From assembly GCF_023093535.1 (NCBI RefSeq), contig NZ_CP095757.1, forward strand, positions 2,108,001 through 2,172,000: a stretch of DNA of 64,000 bases, given 5' to 3'. Under the pieces are notes generated by a model. That model ran no database searches and had not been told where the DNA came from. It was given only the letters and a program-made list of their open reading frames with translations. Both the position numbers and the translations under genes were made by a program. The stretch is from Halovivax limisalsi (GTDB taxonomy: Archaea > Halobacteriota > Halobacteria > Halobacteriales > Natrialbaceae). Of this stretch, positions 46,573 through 55,052 are shown one piece after another (position 1 is the stretch's first letter; each line of letters opens with the position of its first letter).

Positions 46573-47499
46573 TCACGTGCGTTCGAGGCGATTCGATCTC
46601 GCCGGTTCGAGGTCGCCGGAGGGTCGGACGAGCGTCCGGTCGAGCCGCGTGACGAACCGCGCCACGGCCGCCGGCCGCTCGAGTCGGAGCGAGGCGGCCG
46701 AGGGGCGCGGGTCTCCCACCAGGATCCCGTATCCGTCGGGTTCGACCACCTCGAACGCGTCTTCGTCGGTGGTATCGTCCCCGACGAAGAGCGTCACCGT
46801 CCCGGCCGGACTGTCGCGCTGGAGCAGTTCGACGAGGCTCCCTTTGTCCCAATCGATCGACGGGGTGAACTCGACGATGGCTTTACCGGCGGAGACGTCG
46901 AGTTTGCCCGCGCCGTACCGGTCGACGATAGCCCGAACGCGTGCGTCGACGACCGGTTCGAGCCCCGGCGGCGCGTTCCGGTAGTGGACCGTTCCGGACA
47001 GTTCCTTGTACTCGACGCTGACGCCGGGAAATCCGGAGAGCGTCCGGGAGAGCAGGCCGCAACAGTACTGAATCCGGGGTCTGGCGGCCCGCGCGATCGG
47101 GTGGACCGTCCGCTGCCCGCCGGTCCTCGCTTCGTTCGGTCGAGAGCATTCGAGGCCGTGGTTGCCGGCGAGGATGACGGACGACGTCACCCTGGATTCG
47201 AGGTCGCCGAGTTCGCGGCCGCTGACGACGGCGACGGTGACGTGTGGGCGATCGACGAGCGCCTTTATGGCTCGCCGATTCGCCGGCAGCATCCTGGCCT
47301 CGTCCGGCCGATCGACGATCGGCGCCAGGGTTCCGTCGAAGTCCAGACAACAGAGGACGTGCGCCGCCTCGGCGAGACTGCGTCGGAGCGCATCGTCGTG
47401 AGCCTCGACCGGACGCGGCGCGGACGACCGCGAGCGATCGCCAGTTTCGGCTGCGCGCGGACCGGAACCGGTCGCGGCGTCTTCGATCGCGTCGGTCAT
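46573..47499 (-). CDS. otsB: Trehalose-6-phosphate phosphatase
   Basis: 308 residues of the HAD superfamily. Motif I is CLDFDGTLAP (about 50-59), motif II VVSGREL, and motif IV is VGDDTTDEDAF. It dephosphorylates trehalose-6-phosphate to trehalose, a compatible solute and stress protectant. Its ATG overlaps the otsA stop (TGATG), so the two are coupled. The N-terminal 35 residues are a variable acidic/basic extension. Confidence 0.93.
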   Translation of the reverse strand: MTDAIEDAATGSGPRAAETGDRSRSSAPRPVEAHDDALRRSLAEAAHVLCCLDFDGTLAPIVDRPDEARMLPANRRAIKALVDRPHVTVAVVSGRELGDLESRVTSSVILAGNHGLECSRPNEARTGGQRTVHPIARAARPRIQYCCGLLSRTLSGFPGVSVEYKELSGTVHYRNAPPGLEPVVDARVRAIVDRYGAGKLDVSAGKAIVEFTPSIDWDKGSLVELLQRDSPAGTVTLFVGDDTTDEDAFEVVEPDGYGILVGDPRPSAASLRLERPAAVARFVTRLDRTLVRPSGDLEPARSNRLERT

Positions 47500-49154
47500 C
47501 ACGGTTCGCCGGTCGCTGGCGTCGACGACGAGCGTCGCGTCCGATCGTGCGCGTCGCGGAGCGCTTCGAACTGGCTCGCCATCCACCAGTCGACGCTCCG
47601 ATCGTGAACGCGCCGGCGCATCCGGCGCATTCGGTGGCGACGTTCGTCCGGGTCGGCTCGCAGCGCCGCGTCGATCGTCGCGGCCATCCCGTCGATATCC
47701 GTCGGGTCGATCGTGTAGGCGAGGTCGCCGAGCTGCTCGGTCGCCCCGGCGAATTCGCTCAGACAGAGCGCGCCCGAATCGTCGACGCTGGCGGCGACGT
47801 ACTCCTTCGCGACGAGGTTCATTCCGTCGCGCTTCGAGGAGACGACCAGCGCGTCGGCGCGCCGGTAGAGTTCGATCAGCGCCGAGCGGGGCAGGTAGTC
47901 CTCCGTGTAGACGATCGGTCGCCACGTCCCGCTCGCGAATCGATCGTTCACCCGGTCGACGGCGGACCGAACCGCGTCCCCGTACTCGCTGTAGGCGGGG
48001 ATGTTCGTCCGGCTCGGCGATGCAGACTGGACGAAGACCAGCGAGTCCCGCCACCCGGGCTCGCGTTCGAGCAGTCGTTCGATCGCCTCCACGCGCGCCA
48101 GTATCCCTTTGGAGTAATCGAGCCGGTCGACGCCGAGACAGAGCGCGTCGCACTCCGGAATTGCGAGGTGGGCCGAGAGGCGTTCGCGGTCCGCGCCGTC
48201 GTCCGAACGTTCGGTGATCGAGTTCGGCACCGTCACCTGGTCCGACGGGGTGCGATCCAGCTCCTCGTACTCGACCGTCCGGCGGCCGGCCGAATCGAGC
48301 GATCGCGCCGTGCGAGCGTGGTCGTCGGCGTCGATACCGAGCGGTGTGGCGAGCACCCGCGTTCGGTCGCCGTCGAGCGTCACGACCCCGGCGTCGCGAT
48401 CGACGCTCGCGTCGGGCTCGAACCGTTCGACGCACTCGAAAAAGTTCTCGACGAACGAGGCGACGTGAAAGCCGAGCAGATCCGTGCCGAGCAGCCCGTC
48501 GAGGAGTTCGACCGCGCCCGGGCAGGCGCCGAACTCGTCGGGTTTCGGCCACGGTACGTGCCAGAACAGTCCGACCGTGGTTCCGGGCGGGGCGGTCTCC
48601 TCGATGTACGCGGGCGCCAGCGCGAGGTGATAATCCTGCAGCCAGACGAGCGAATTCGCCTCCGCGTGGTCCGTCGCGCAGGTCGCGAACCGACGGTTGA
48701 CGTCGCGGTAGTCCCGATAATCGCCCGGTCGGGACTCGACGTGCTCGGGGAACCCGTGGCAGAGCGGCCACAGGACGCGGTTGGCAAAGCCCTCGTAGTA
48801 GCCGTCGACGGTGTCTTCGTCCAGCCACAGTCGACGGAGCGTGTAGGCGGGGTCGGACGGCGGTACGCTTACGCAGTCCGCTTCGTCGACGACGTCCTCG
48901 TCCGCGTCGCCGTCGCCCCACGCGATCCACGTGCCGCCGACGCGCTGGAGCACCGGATCGAGCGCGGACGTCAGCCCCCCGGTCGGCCGATCGACCGTCA
49001 CCGTCCCCTGCTCGTCGTACCGGTGGCGATACGGTTCCCGGTTCGAGACGAGGACGACCGAGTCGAAGGATTCGAGCGCGTCGAGTGCGCGCCGCCGCTC
49101 GGCGTCCGTTCGTCTCGTTCGATCCGAAGACGCCGCCTGATCGGGTGTTCGCAT
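47499..49154 (-). CDS. otsA: Trehalose-6-phosphate synthase
   Basis: 551 residues, glycosyltransferase family 20. It joins glucose from an NDP-glucose to glucose-6-phosphate. Motifs are VSNREPYRHR (about 35-44), PTGGLTSALDPVL, WLQDYHLALAP, FWHVPWPKP, LGVDRLDYSKGI and SKRDGMNLVAKEYVA. It is slightly longer than the bacterial enzyme because of charged ends. The nucleotide-sugar preference is not evident. It is the first gene of the otsAB operon. Confidence 0.95.
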   Translation of the reverse strand: MRTPDQAASSDRTRRTDAERRRALDALESFDSVVLVSNREPYRHRYDEQGTVTVDRPTGGLTSALDPVLQRVGGTWIAWGDGDADEDVVDEADCVSVPPSDPAYTLRRLWLDEDTVDGYYEGFANRVLWPLCHGFPEHVESRPGDYRDYRDVNRRFATCATDHAEANSLVWLQDYHLALAPAYIEETAPPGTTVGLFWHVPWPKPDEFGACPGAVELLDGLLGTDLLGFHVASFVENFFECVERFEPDASVDRDAGVVTLDGDRTRVLATPLGIDADDHARTARSLDSAGRRTVEYEELDRTPSDQVTVPNSITERSDDGADRERLSAHLAIPECDALCLGVDRLDYSKGILARVEAIERLLEREPGWRDSLVFVQSASPSRTNIPAYSEYGDAVRSAVDRVNDRFASGTWRPIVYTEDYLPRSALIELYRRADALVVSSKRDGMNLVAKEYVAASVDDSGALCLSEFAGATEQLGDLAYTIDPTDIDGMAATIDAALRADPDERRHRMRRMRRRVHDRSVDWWMASQFEALRDAHDRTRRSSSTPATGEP

Positions 49155-49532
49155 TCAGGTACTCAATCCCGGTCGCGACCGGTTCCTCGCCCGCTTGCAT
49201 TTGCCGGGCGGCTAAACGTGCGGGAACACCGAGGCCGAAGTAACTCGTCGACGGCAGCCGGTCGGGCGATGAACCGACCGGTCCTCCCGCGGCCGGGTCA
49301 GTCCGAACGGGCGGACGTTCGGTCGATCGGGCCGGTCGTGTTCCTCGCGGGTGCGCAGACGAGCCGAGCGGCTACGGGGAGCGACTCCGACCGAGTCCGA
49401 ATCGAACTCGAGGCGCTTCCGGTGCTGATCGATTCGCCGAACGGAGCCGGGTACCTCGAACGGCTCCCCGGCTATGATCGCCTCGTCAGTCGAATCAGTT
49501 CGATTCGGAAACGAACCCGCGTCCGGCGTGGG
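49155..49532. other. 378-bp intergenic region upstream of otsA
   Basis: No gene supported. The stretch GCTAAACGTG is about 60 bp upstream of otsA. A rightward open frame from 49269 has GC-rich codons but runs antisense through the zinc-ribbon gene and has no recognisable domain. ATATACTTCT at its right end is the 3' end of the zinc-ribbon gene. Confidence 0.4.
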
Positions 49533-49715
49533 TCAGTAGTAATATACTTCTACGGGATGGCCGCAGTTTCGACAGCGAGCGTTCGTCCCTTGCAGGCGCT
49601 GCTCGGATCGATCGTCGGTCGAGACGATCCCGGGACCGGGTGGCACGCGGGCCGCGACCGGCGTCTCGCAGTGCGGACAGCCGACCTCGACTGCTCGCTC
49701 GTTCGTTCCGGACAT
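49533..49715 (-). CDS. Small zinc-ribbon protein
   Basis: 60 residues: GCPHCETPV with Cys13/Cys16 and ARCRNCGHPVEVYYY with Cys48/Cys51. This spacing is a typical zinc ribbon. The middle is a polar loop. Function unknown. CTCACACCGCCATAACGG lies upstream on the minus strand, a weak promoter candidate. Confidence 0.7.
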   Translation of the reverse strand: MSGTNERAVEVGCPHCETPVAARVPPGPGIVSTDDRSEQRLQGTNARCRNCGHPVEVYYY

Positions 49716-50215
49716 GCGCGCCCGTTATGGCGGTGTGAGAGTTAGTTATCGGATCGATACGTCGCCGGTCGGCCGAGTAGCGACGGGTCCATCCCTCGGT
49801 TCGGTCCGCGACCGAACGGTCGGACGCGCTCCCGGGACCATCGGACGCGTTCTCGCGGCCATTTGCGTGTCCCCGACGGCCGATCGACGCGGGGAGGTTG
49901 GTGTTCGACGCGGCCGCCCCGGATATCGGTACAACGAGCCCGACCACCGCCGAAGGGCGACCGCTCGACGAGCTGTCAGTCGGTCGAGCCGGCCGATAGT
50001 CCACGATTACCCCGGGGAACGGTCCGGCTAATTAACGCGAGGTGGGTCAAACCCCGGAACGGTGTACGAACGATCACGTGGACGGGCCGGATCGTCCGAT
50101 GCGTGTACGCTCGATGCGGCTCGGTCTCCCGGTGCGTCTCGAGTCGTCGAGCGCCGTCCCGCGTGTGAGCCGCGAGCGTCCGGCGGTCCACCGAGGGACC
50201 GGGGGTGGTGGTGAC
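49716..50215. other. Promoter region of the large Bat-type gene
   Basis: This 500-bp region holds GGCTAATTAACGCG (about 50027-50040), the only clear TATA-like element, about 180 bp before the preferred GTG start. In-frame starts at 50042, 50099 or 50114 would add an Arg/Ser/Pro-rich extension. Confidence 0.4.
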
Positions 50216-53200
50216 GTGTCGGAGTGGCGACCCGATCCCGCCCTGCACGACGTGGCCGTCCTCGTCGTCGGTCCGGCGACCCGAACCCGCGGGATACGAC
50301 GGATTTTAGAGCGCGAATTCGGCGACGATTCGGTGGCGATCGTTTCCGACCTCGAGGAGGCCCGTTCCCGAGCGTCGATGGTCGACTGTCTGCTCTGTGC
50401 GTATCCGGCGGACGAGCTTGAGCGCGCGCTCGCCAGTTTGCGACGGGGGACCGAGACGCCCATCCTCGCGGTCACCGACGACCCGACGATCGATCCGATC
50501 GCAGCGGGGGCGACCGACGTCCTTCCTGCGGACGCCCCACCGGGAATCGTGCGTGCGAGAGTGTCCTCGACGATGGGGGCGGCCGCACGCGAGCGCCTCG
50601 ATCGGTGTCGATCCCTGCTGAGCGCGACGAGCGTCGCCCTCCTGACGAGTCGCGAGGGCACCGTTCAGTGGGCGAGCGACGGCATCGACGACACCATCGG
50701 CCTCGCGCCGGAGGGGGTCGTCGAAACGAAGCTCTCGGCCCTCGTCCACCCCGCCGACCGGTCGGACTTCGAGGCGACCGAAACGGCGCTGGCCGACGAG
50801 TCGATCGGGGCTCGCCGATCGATTTCCTGTCGACTCCGGCACGCGGACGAGCGCTACCGCGTCCATCGCGTCGTGGGAGTGAACCGCCTCGAGGATCCGG
50901 TCGTCGACGGACTGGTCTGGACGATCGAATCGCCACGAACGGGCGAGCACTCGGCCGCCGCCGGTTCGGTCGGCGGACTGCTGGAACGGATCGGGGATCC
51001 GGCGTTCGTCGTCGACGACGCGTGGCTCCTCGAAGCCGGCAACGAGGCGGGTCTGGCACTCCTCGATGTCGATTCCGCCGACGGAACGGGGAGATCCATC
51101 TGGGATCGGCTCCCGCCGTCGACCGTCGACACCTGGTTCGAGCGGCTGACCGAGGCGCGCGAACGCGGCGAGCCGGTCTCGTTCGTCGTGGATCGCCCGT
51201 CCGACGGTGGGGCCCTCGCCGTTCGCGCCTACCCGAACGGGGAGTCGACGCTAATCGTCGCACAGGAACGCGATCGAACGGAATCCGACGCGATGCGGAC
51301 TCGCCTCGAGCGACTCGGCTCCCTCCTCGACGCCGTCCCGGCCCTCGCCGCGGTGATCGAGTCCGATCGGATCGCGATCGCGAACGCCCGAACGTTCGCG
51401 GACGCCGATCGGGAGACCGTCGTCGGCCACACCGTCGCGGAGGTGTTCGGCGCCGACGTCGCAGAGCGCATCCTCGCTCGCGCCGGGTCCCGGGTCCGCC
51501 GCGTCGACCCGATCACCTGGAAGACCCCCGACGGATCGATCGTCGAACTCTCGGTCGTCCCGCTCGACGGTGACGAGGCGATTCTGGTCGGACGTGACGT
51601 GACGGAAACGCGCCGGTTACTCGACGGAATCGGGGTCGTGAGCGACGCCATGTCCGACGTTCGCGGGACGGAACGGCGCGACGACGCCCGCGACGTCATC
51701 CTCGATGCCACTCGCCGATCCCTGTCCGTCGAGTACGCCGTGTGGTATCGTCGGTCCGATTCGCACCTGCAGCCGGTCTCCCACGCGACGGATGGCTCCC
51801 CCATCGAGCCGATCCCGATCGGGCTCGATCTCGATCGCGTGACGGCCTCCGGAGACGACCGCGCGACCGCGCTCGACGTGGCCGATCCGCTTCCGATCGA
51901 CGACGAGGTGACCCTCGCCACGGCGCTCGCCGTACCGATTCGCGAATCGGCGGTGATCATCGCCGGCGACGGGCTCACGGCTGGAGACGACCGACGGACC
52001 GTCGCGGCCGTCGATCACGATCGGTCGATGCGCGACGGTGAATCGGCCCGTTCGGCGCCGCCGTCGACCCCCGGCGCGGGTGTCGAATCCGGCTCGAGCA
52101 GCCGCTCGCTTCCGGATCGAGGGTCGGCCAGCGGCTCGTTCGACGGATCGGTCGCCGACGCCACCGCGCGCACCCGAACGACGCTGGGAACGCTCTGTGG
52201 TGCGGTCGGGGCGCTGACGCTCGATCGGCTCGACGAACGCGACGCGCGGGAATCCCTCACCGCCGGTCGGGAGCGGGCGGAAACCGAACTGGACGCCTGC
52301 GAGGCGTTACTGGATCGACTCGACCGTATCGGGCGCTCGATCCGGTCCGCACCGGACCGGTCCAGCGTCGAGTCGACCGTCTGCGAGGCCCTCGCCGCGA
52401 TCGACGAGGTCGGCCTCGCGGTCGTCGCGTCGTCGGCCGACGACGGCGTCGACGTTCGCGCGACCGCCGGGCCGGCGAGCGAGTTCGCCGCGGTGCTGTC
52501 ATCGAGTGGCCGATCCCCGGCGGTCGACGCGATCCTCGGGGCGATCGAAGCCGACGAGCCGCGGGTCGTCGACGATCTCGCCGATCGGGACGACGCGTCG
52601 AATCGGCGGCAGCTCCGTCGATACGACCTGTCCTCGGCCGTCGCGGTCCCGATCGCGGGTCGGTCGCTCTCGCACGGCGCGCTCGGAATCTACTTCGCGT
52701 CCGGATCGCAACCGACGGAGCGGTTCGTGCGGTTCGCGACCGTCGCGGCCGCGGCGGTCGGCGTCGCGATCGACTCGATCGACCGTCGAGCGGCGTTGCT
52801 CTCGGGCGATCGCCTCGAACTCGAGCTCGCCGTTCCGCCCGACGCCGAGGTCCTCTCGCGGGCGGCCGTAACCGCGGACGCGTCGATCACCGTCGAGGCG
52901 GCAGCGAGCGGAGCCGACGCGACGACGGTCTATCTCACGGTCTCCGGGGCTGACGGCGAACCCGTCGCCGAGGCGCTCCGCGCCGAACCGACGGCCCGAT
53001 CGGTACGCGTCCGTCCGTCGGACGATACGAACAGACTGGAGGTCGAACTGGAGCGACCAACGCTTCCGGACGCGATCGCCGCGTTCGGCGGGACGCTTCA
53101 CTCCGTCGAGCCGGGCGCCGACGCGCGCGTCTTCGTCTCGATACCGAGCGATCGGTCCGTTCGGTCGCTCGTCGAACACCTCCGGGCGGAGGTCCCCGGC

Positions 53201-53449
53201 CTCGAACTCGTCGCTCGAAGGCCCGCCGGGCCGACGAACCGAACGGGTCGCGAAGACGTTCTCTCCGCACTGACCGACCGGCAGCGCGAGGTGTTGCGAA
53301 CCGCGTACGCGGCGGGCTATTTCGAGTGGCCCCGCGAACACTCGGGCGAAGAGGTCGCCGAACGGCTCGACATCTCGCAGCCGACCTTTGCCCGGCACTT
53401 CCGGGCCGCCGAGCGGGCCGTCTTCCAAGCGCTGTTCGAGGACGACTGA
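50216..53449 (+). CDS. Receiver-PAS-GAF-HTH-10 (Bat-type) signal-transduction regulator
   Basis: About 1077 residues. A degenerate receiver-like domain starts VAVLVVGPATRTRGIRRILE (about 13-32); its phosphate-accepting Asp seems missing (DCLLCAYPA). Three PAS-like regions follow (about 125-235, 255-360 and 375-485), then two GAF-like regions (about 495-640 and 705-860) separated by a Ser-rich insert, the Bat-type sensor region and a C-terminal HTH-10 (LTDRQREVLRTAYAAGYFEW, EEVAERLDISQPTFARHFRA). Such proteins control haloarchaeal genes in response to light, oxygen or redox (bacterio-opsin activator family). The GTG at 50216 is preceded by GGTGGTGA, close to anti-16S. Effector and targets unknown. 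Confidence 0.85.
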   Translation: MSEWRPDPALHDVAVLVVGPATRTRGIRRILEREFGDDSVAIVSDLEEARSRASMVDCLLCAYPADELERALASLRRGTETPILAVTDDPTIDPIAAGATDVLPADAPPGIVRARVSSTMGAAARERLDRCRSLLSATSVALLTSREGTVQWASDGIDDTIGLAPEGVVETKLSALVHPADRSDFEATETALADESIGARRSISCRLRHADERYRVHRVVGVNRLEDPVVDGLVWTIESPRTGEHSAAAGSVGGLLERIGDPAFVVDDAWLLEAGNEAGLALLDVDSADGTGRSIWDRLPPSTVDTWFERLTEARERGEPVSFVVDRPSDGGALAVRAYPNGESTLIVAQERDRTESDAMRTRLERLGSLLDAVPALAAVIESDRIAIANARTFADADRETVVGHTVAEVFGADVAERILARAGSRVRRVDPITWKTPDGSIVELSVVPLDGDEAILVGRDVTETRRLLDGIGVVSDAMSDVRGTERRDDARDVILDATRRSLSVEYAVWYRRSDSHLQPVSHATDGSPIEPIPIGLDLDRVTASGDDRATALDVADPLPIDDEVTLATALAVPIRESAVIIAGDGLTAGDDRRTVAAVDHDRSMRDGESARSAPPSTPGAGVESGSSSRSLPDRGSASGSFDGSVADATARTRTTLGTLCGAVGALTLDRLDERDARESLTAGRERAETELDACEALLDRLDRIGRSIRSAPDRSSVESTVCEALAAIDEVGLAVVASSADDGVDVRATAGPASEFAAVLSSSGRSPAVDAILGAIEADEPRVVDDLADRDDASNRRQLRRYDLSSAVAVPIAGRSLSHGALGIYFASGSQPTERFVRFATVAAAAVGVAIDSIDRRAALLSGDRLELELAVPPDAEVLSRAAVTADASITVEAAASGADATTVYLTVSGADGEPVAEALRAEPTARSVRVRPSDDTNRLEVELERPTLPDAIAAFGGTLHSVEPGADARVFVSIPSDRSVRSLVEHLRAEVPGLELVARRPAGPTNRTGREDVLSALTDRQREVLRTAYAAGYFEWPREHSGEEVAERLDISQPTFARHFRAAERAVFQALFEDD

Positions 53450-53543
53450 ACGGATTCGAAGCACCCCATTACTCGCACAGATCGGCCCGGTGGCCGTCGG
53501 TAACCAATCGTATACTGCGCTCCAGCTGTCGGCTCTCCGAATA

Positions 53544-53583
53544 CATATAGCGTCCGTCACAGCATCGCGAGGGCATATAGCGT
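53544..53583. promoter_or_regulatory. Direct repeat CATATAGCGT with 30-bp period
   Basis: CATATAGCGT at 53544-53553 and again at 53574-53583. The 30-bp spacing (about three helical turns) between the two Bat-type genes suggests paired binding sites or tandem TATA-like elements. They lie about 120-160 bp before the second gene. Confidence 0.4.
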
Positions 53584-53701
53584 GTGGACCGATGTGGCCG
53601 CGGCGGTAAGCGGCATCTATGAATCTCGACCGGGAAACAGACCGTTACCCTCCCCGTAACGTCCGATTACGACCGTCGAACCCCCCGCGGAGGCGGTCGC
53701 G

Positions 53702-54412
53702 ATGAGCACGGACGCCCACAACGGCGCGATGGCCCGCGCGGACTCGGCGCACGCTCCCGGAATCGTCGCGGAAGTCCACGTCGACCACGATCGATTGTTG
53801 TTGCGGCCGACGCTGCGACGCCTCGGCGAGGGGACGATCGTCCCGGAAAACCGGGCCACGCGCGATGGCCGGCGCTACCAGTTCGTCTCGATCGAGGCCG
53901 ACTCGGTGTCCGTTCTCGATACGGCCCTGGCGGCCGATCCGACGGTCGCCGATCCGCTCCTCGTGGAACGCCAGGACGACCGGCTGATCTATCGGGTCCA
54001 GGTCACCGATAGCGCGCTGACGATCGACGGCGCCGTCGCCGATCGGTGCGGTCGCATTCGCGACGCATCCATCACGCCGACTGGGTGGGTCCTGAAGCTC
54101 CGGCTGCCGACGCGCGAGGCGCTGATCGAGTTCAACGACGAGTGCAAGGGACGCGACATCTCGGTCAGCGTCACGCAGTTGCGAACCGCCGACCTCGCGG
54201 GGTCGCCCCTGCTCGGTCTCACGGAGAAACAGCAGGAATTGCTGACCGTCGCGTACCAGGAGGGATATTTCGACGTTCCGAGGGGCATCTCGCAGGACGA
54301 ACTGGCGGCGGCGCTCGGCGTCTCGAAATCTGCAATTTCCCAGCGTCTCCGCCGGGCGATGAGCGAACTGTGCGCGTCGTCGTTCGACGGTCCCTTCGAG
54401 GAGCCGGCCTGA
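53702..54412 (+). CDS. HTH-10 (Bat-type) transcriptional regulator
   Basis: 236 residues. The N-terminal part (about 20-150) is a sensor region like that of bacterio-opsin-activator proteins: IVAEVHVDHDRLLLRPTLRR, RRYQFVSIEADSVSVLDTAL and LKLRLPTREALIEFNDECKG. The C-terminal HTH-10 is LTEKQQELLTVAYQEGYFDV with DELAAALGVSKSAISQRLRR. It follows the large Bat-type gene on the same strand, with its own upstream region. Targets unknown. Confidence 0.88.
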   Translation: MSTDAHNGAMARADSAHAPGIVAEVHVDHDRLLLRPTLRRLGEGTIVPENRATRDGRRYQFVSIEADSVSVLDTALAADPTVADPLLVERQDDRLIYRVQVTDSALTIDGAVADRCGRIRDASITPTGWVLKLRLPTREALIEFNDECKGRDISVSVTQLRTADLAGSPLLGLTEKQQELLTVAYQEGYFDVPRGISQDELAAALGVSKSAISQRLRRAMSELCASSFDGPFEEPA

Positions 54413-54881
54413 GGAAGACTGGCCGGCCTAGCGTGGTCAGGTTCGGCTTTCTCTTCGCCTCTCCGTATCTTTCCTCCATCGAGAGGGCGAGTCCACCGAC
54501 CGACGACCCGGTCGAGTGCGCCACCTCGATACGGTCGAGACCGGTTGTGGGCTGGTAAGGAAAACCGCTACCGTGTCGGTTTGCCGCACGCGTCGTAGCA
54601 CGATTACCGCCGACACGCGTCTCAGTGCTAGCGTTCGAACGGTCACGATCGGCGATCGGTTACGCGTTCCTTGCGTCGTACCGCGCCCGAGCCGAGCCGT
54701 CCCACGGTCGCCCCGTCGGCCGTTCCGGACCGTCGCCGTCGCGGACGACGGCTCCAACTGTCGTCTTCGCAGCGTGGCCGGAATCGGTTCGAACCGGTCC
54801 CGCCTATAGGCACCTCGAACCGGTCGTACGCGCCGGCGTAGTCGCTCTATAGTAATGGAACGAGATTCGTTCTCGGAGGGT
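54413..54881. other. 469-bp region upstream of glmS
   Basis: No gene supported by codon use. A clear TATA-like CTCTATAGTAA at 54845-54855 lies just upstream of the small frame preceding glmS. GGAGGG at 54873-54880 could be a ribosome-binding site for an ATG at 54882. Confidence 0.4.
54845..54855 (+). promoter_or_regulatory. TATA-like element of the glmS transcript
   Basis: CTCTATAGTAA is the best core-promoter match upstream of glmS, about 200 bp before its start. It would place the transcript start near 54876-54882. Confidence 0.5.
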
Positions 54882-55052
54882 ATGAGAGCACGTTCGGTGG
54901 CAGCACGGACGATCGATCCAGCGGACGGAACCGGCGAACCGCCATCGTCGCAGCCCGGGACCGCGACGGACGGTCGGGCTGGCGGACGGAACCGCCGGTG
55001 GTCGGCCCTCGTCGGTGACGTCGTGGAACGGTCGCGCGCGAGGTGTCGCTGA
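54882..55052 (+). CDS. Possible leader ORF coupled to glmS
   Basis: 56 codons, MRARSVAARTIDPADGTGE at the start and VERSRARCR at the end. The TGA overlaps the glmS ATG (TGATG at 55050-55054). Polar, Arg/Gly-rich and without a domain. The TATA-like element and GGAGGG stand at proper distances for translation. It may be a non-coding leader by chance; only the position argues for it. Confidence 0.35.
   Translation: MRARSVAARTIDPADGTGEPPSSQPGTATDGRAGGRNRRWSALVGDVVERSRARCR

Noticed and set aside
47244-49745. Long rightward frame through otsAB, including a plausible-looking tail from 49269
   Set aside because: It is antisense to OtsA/OtsB motifs; the 49269 tail has genome-like codons but overlaps the zinc-ribbon gene and has no domain.
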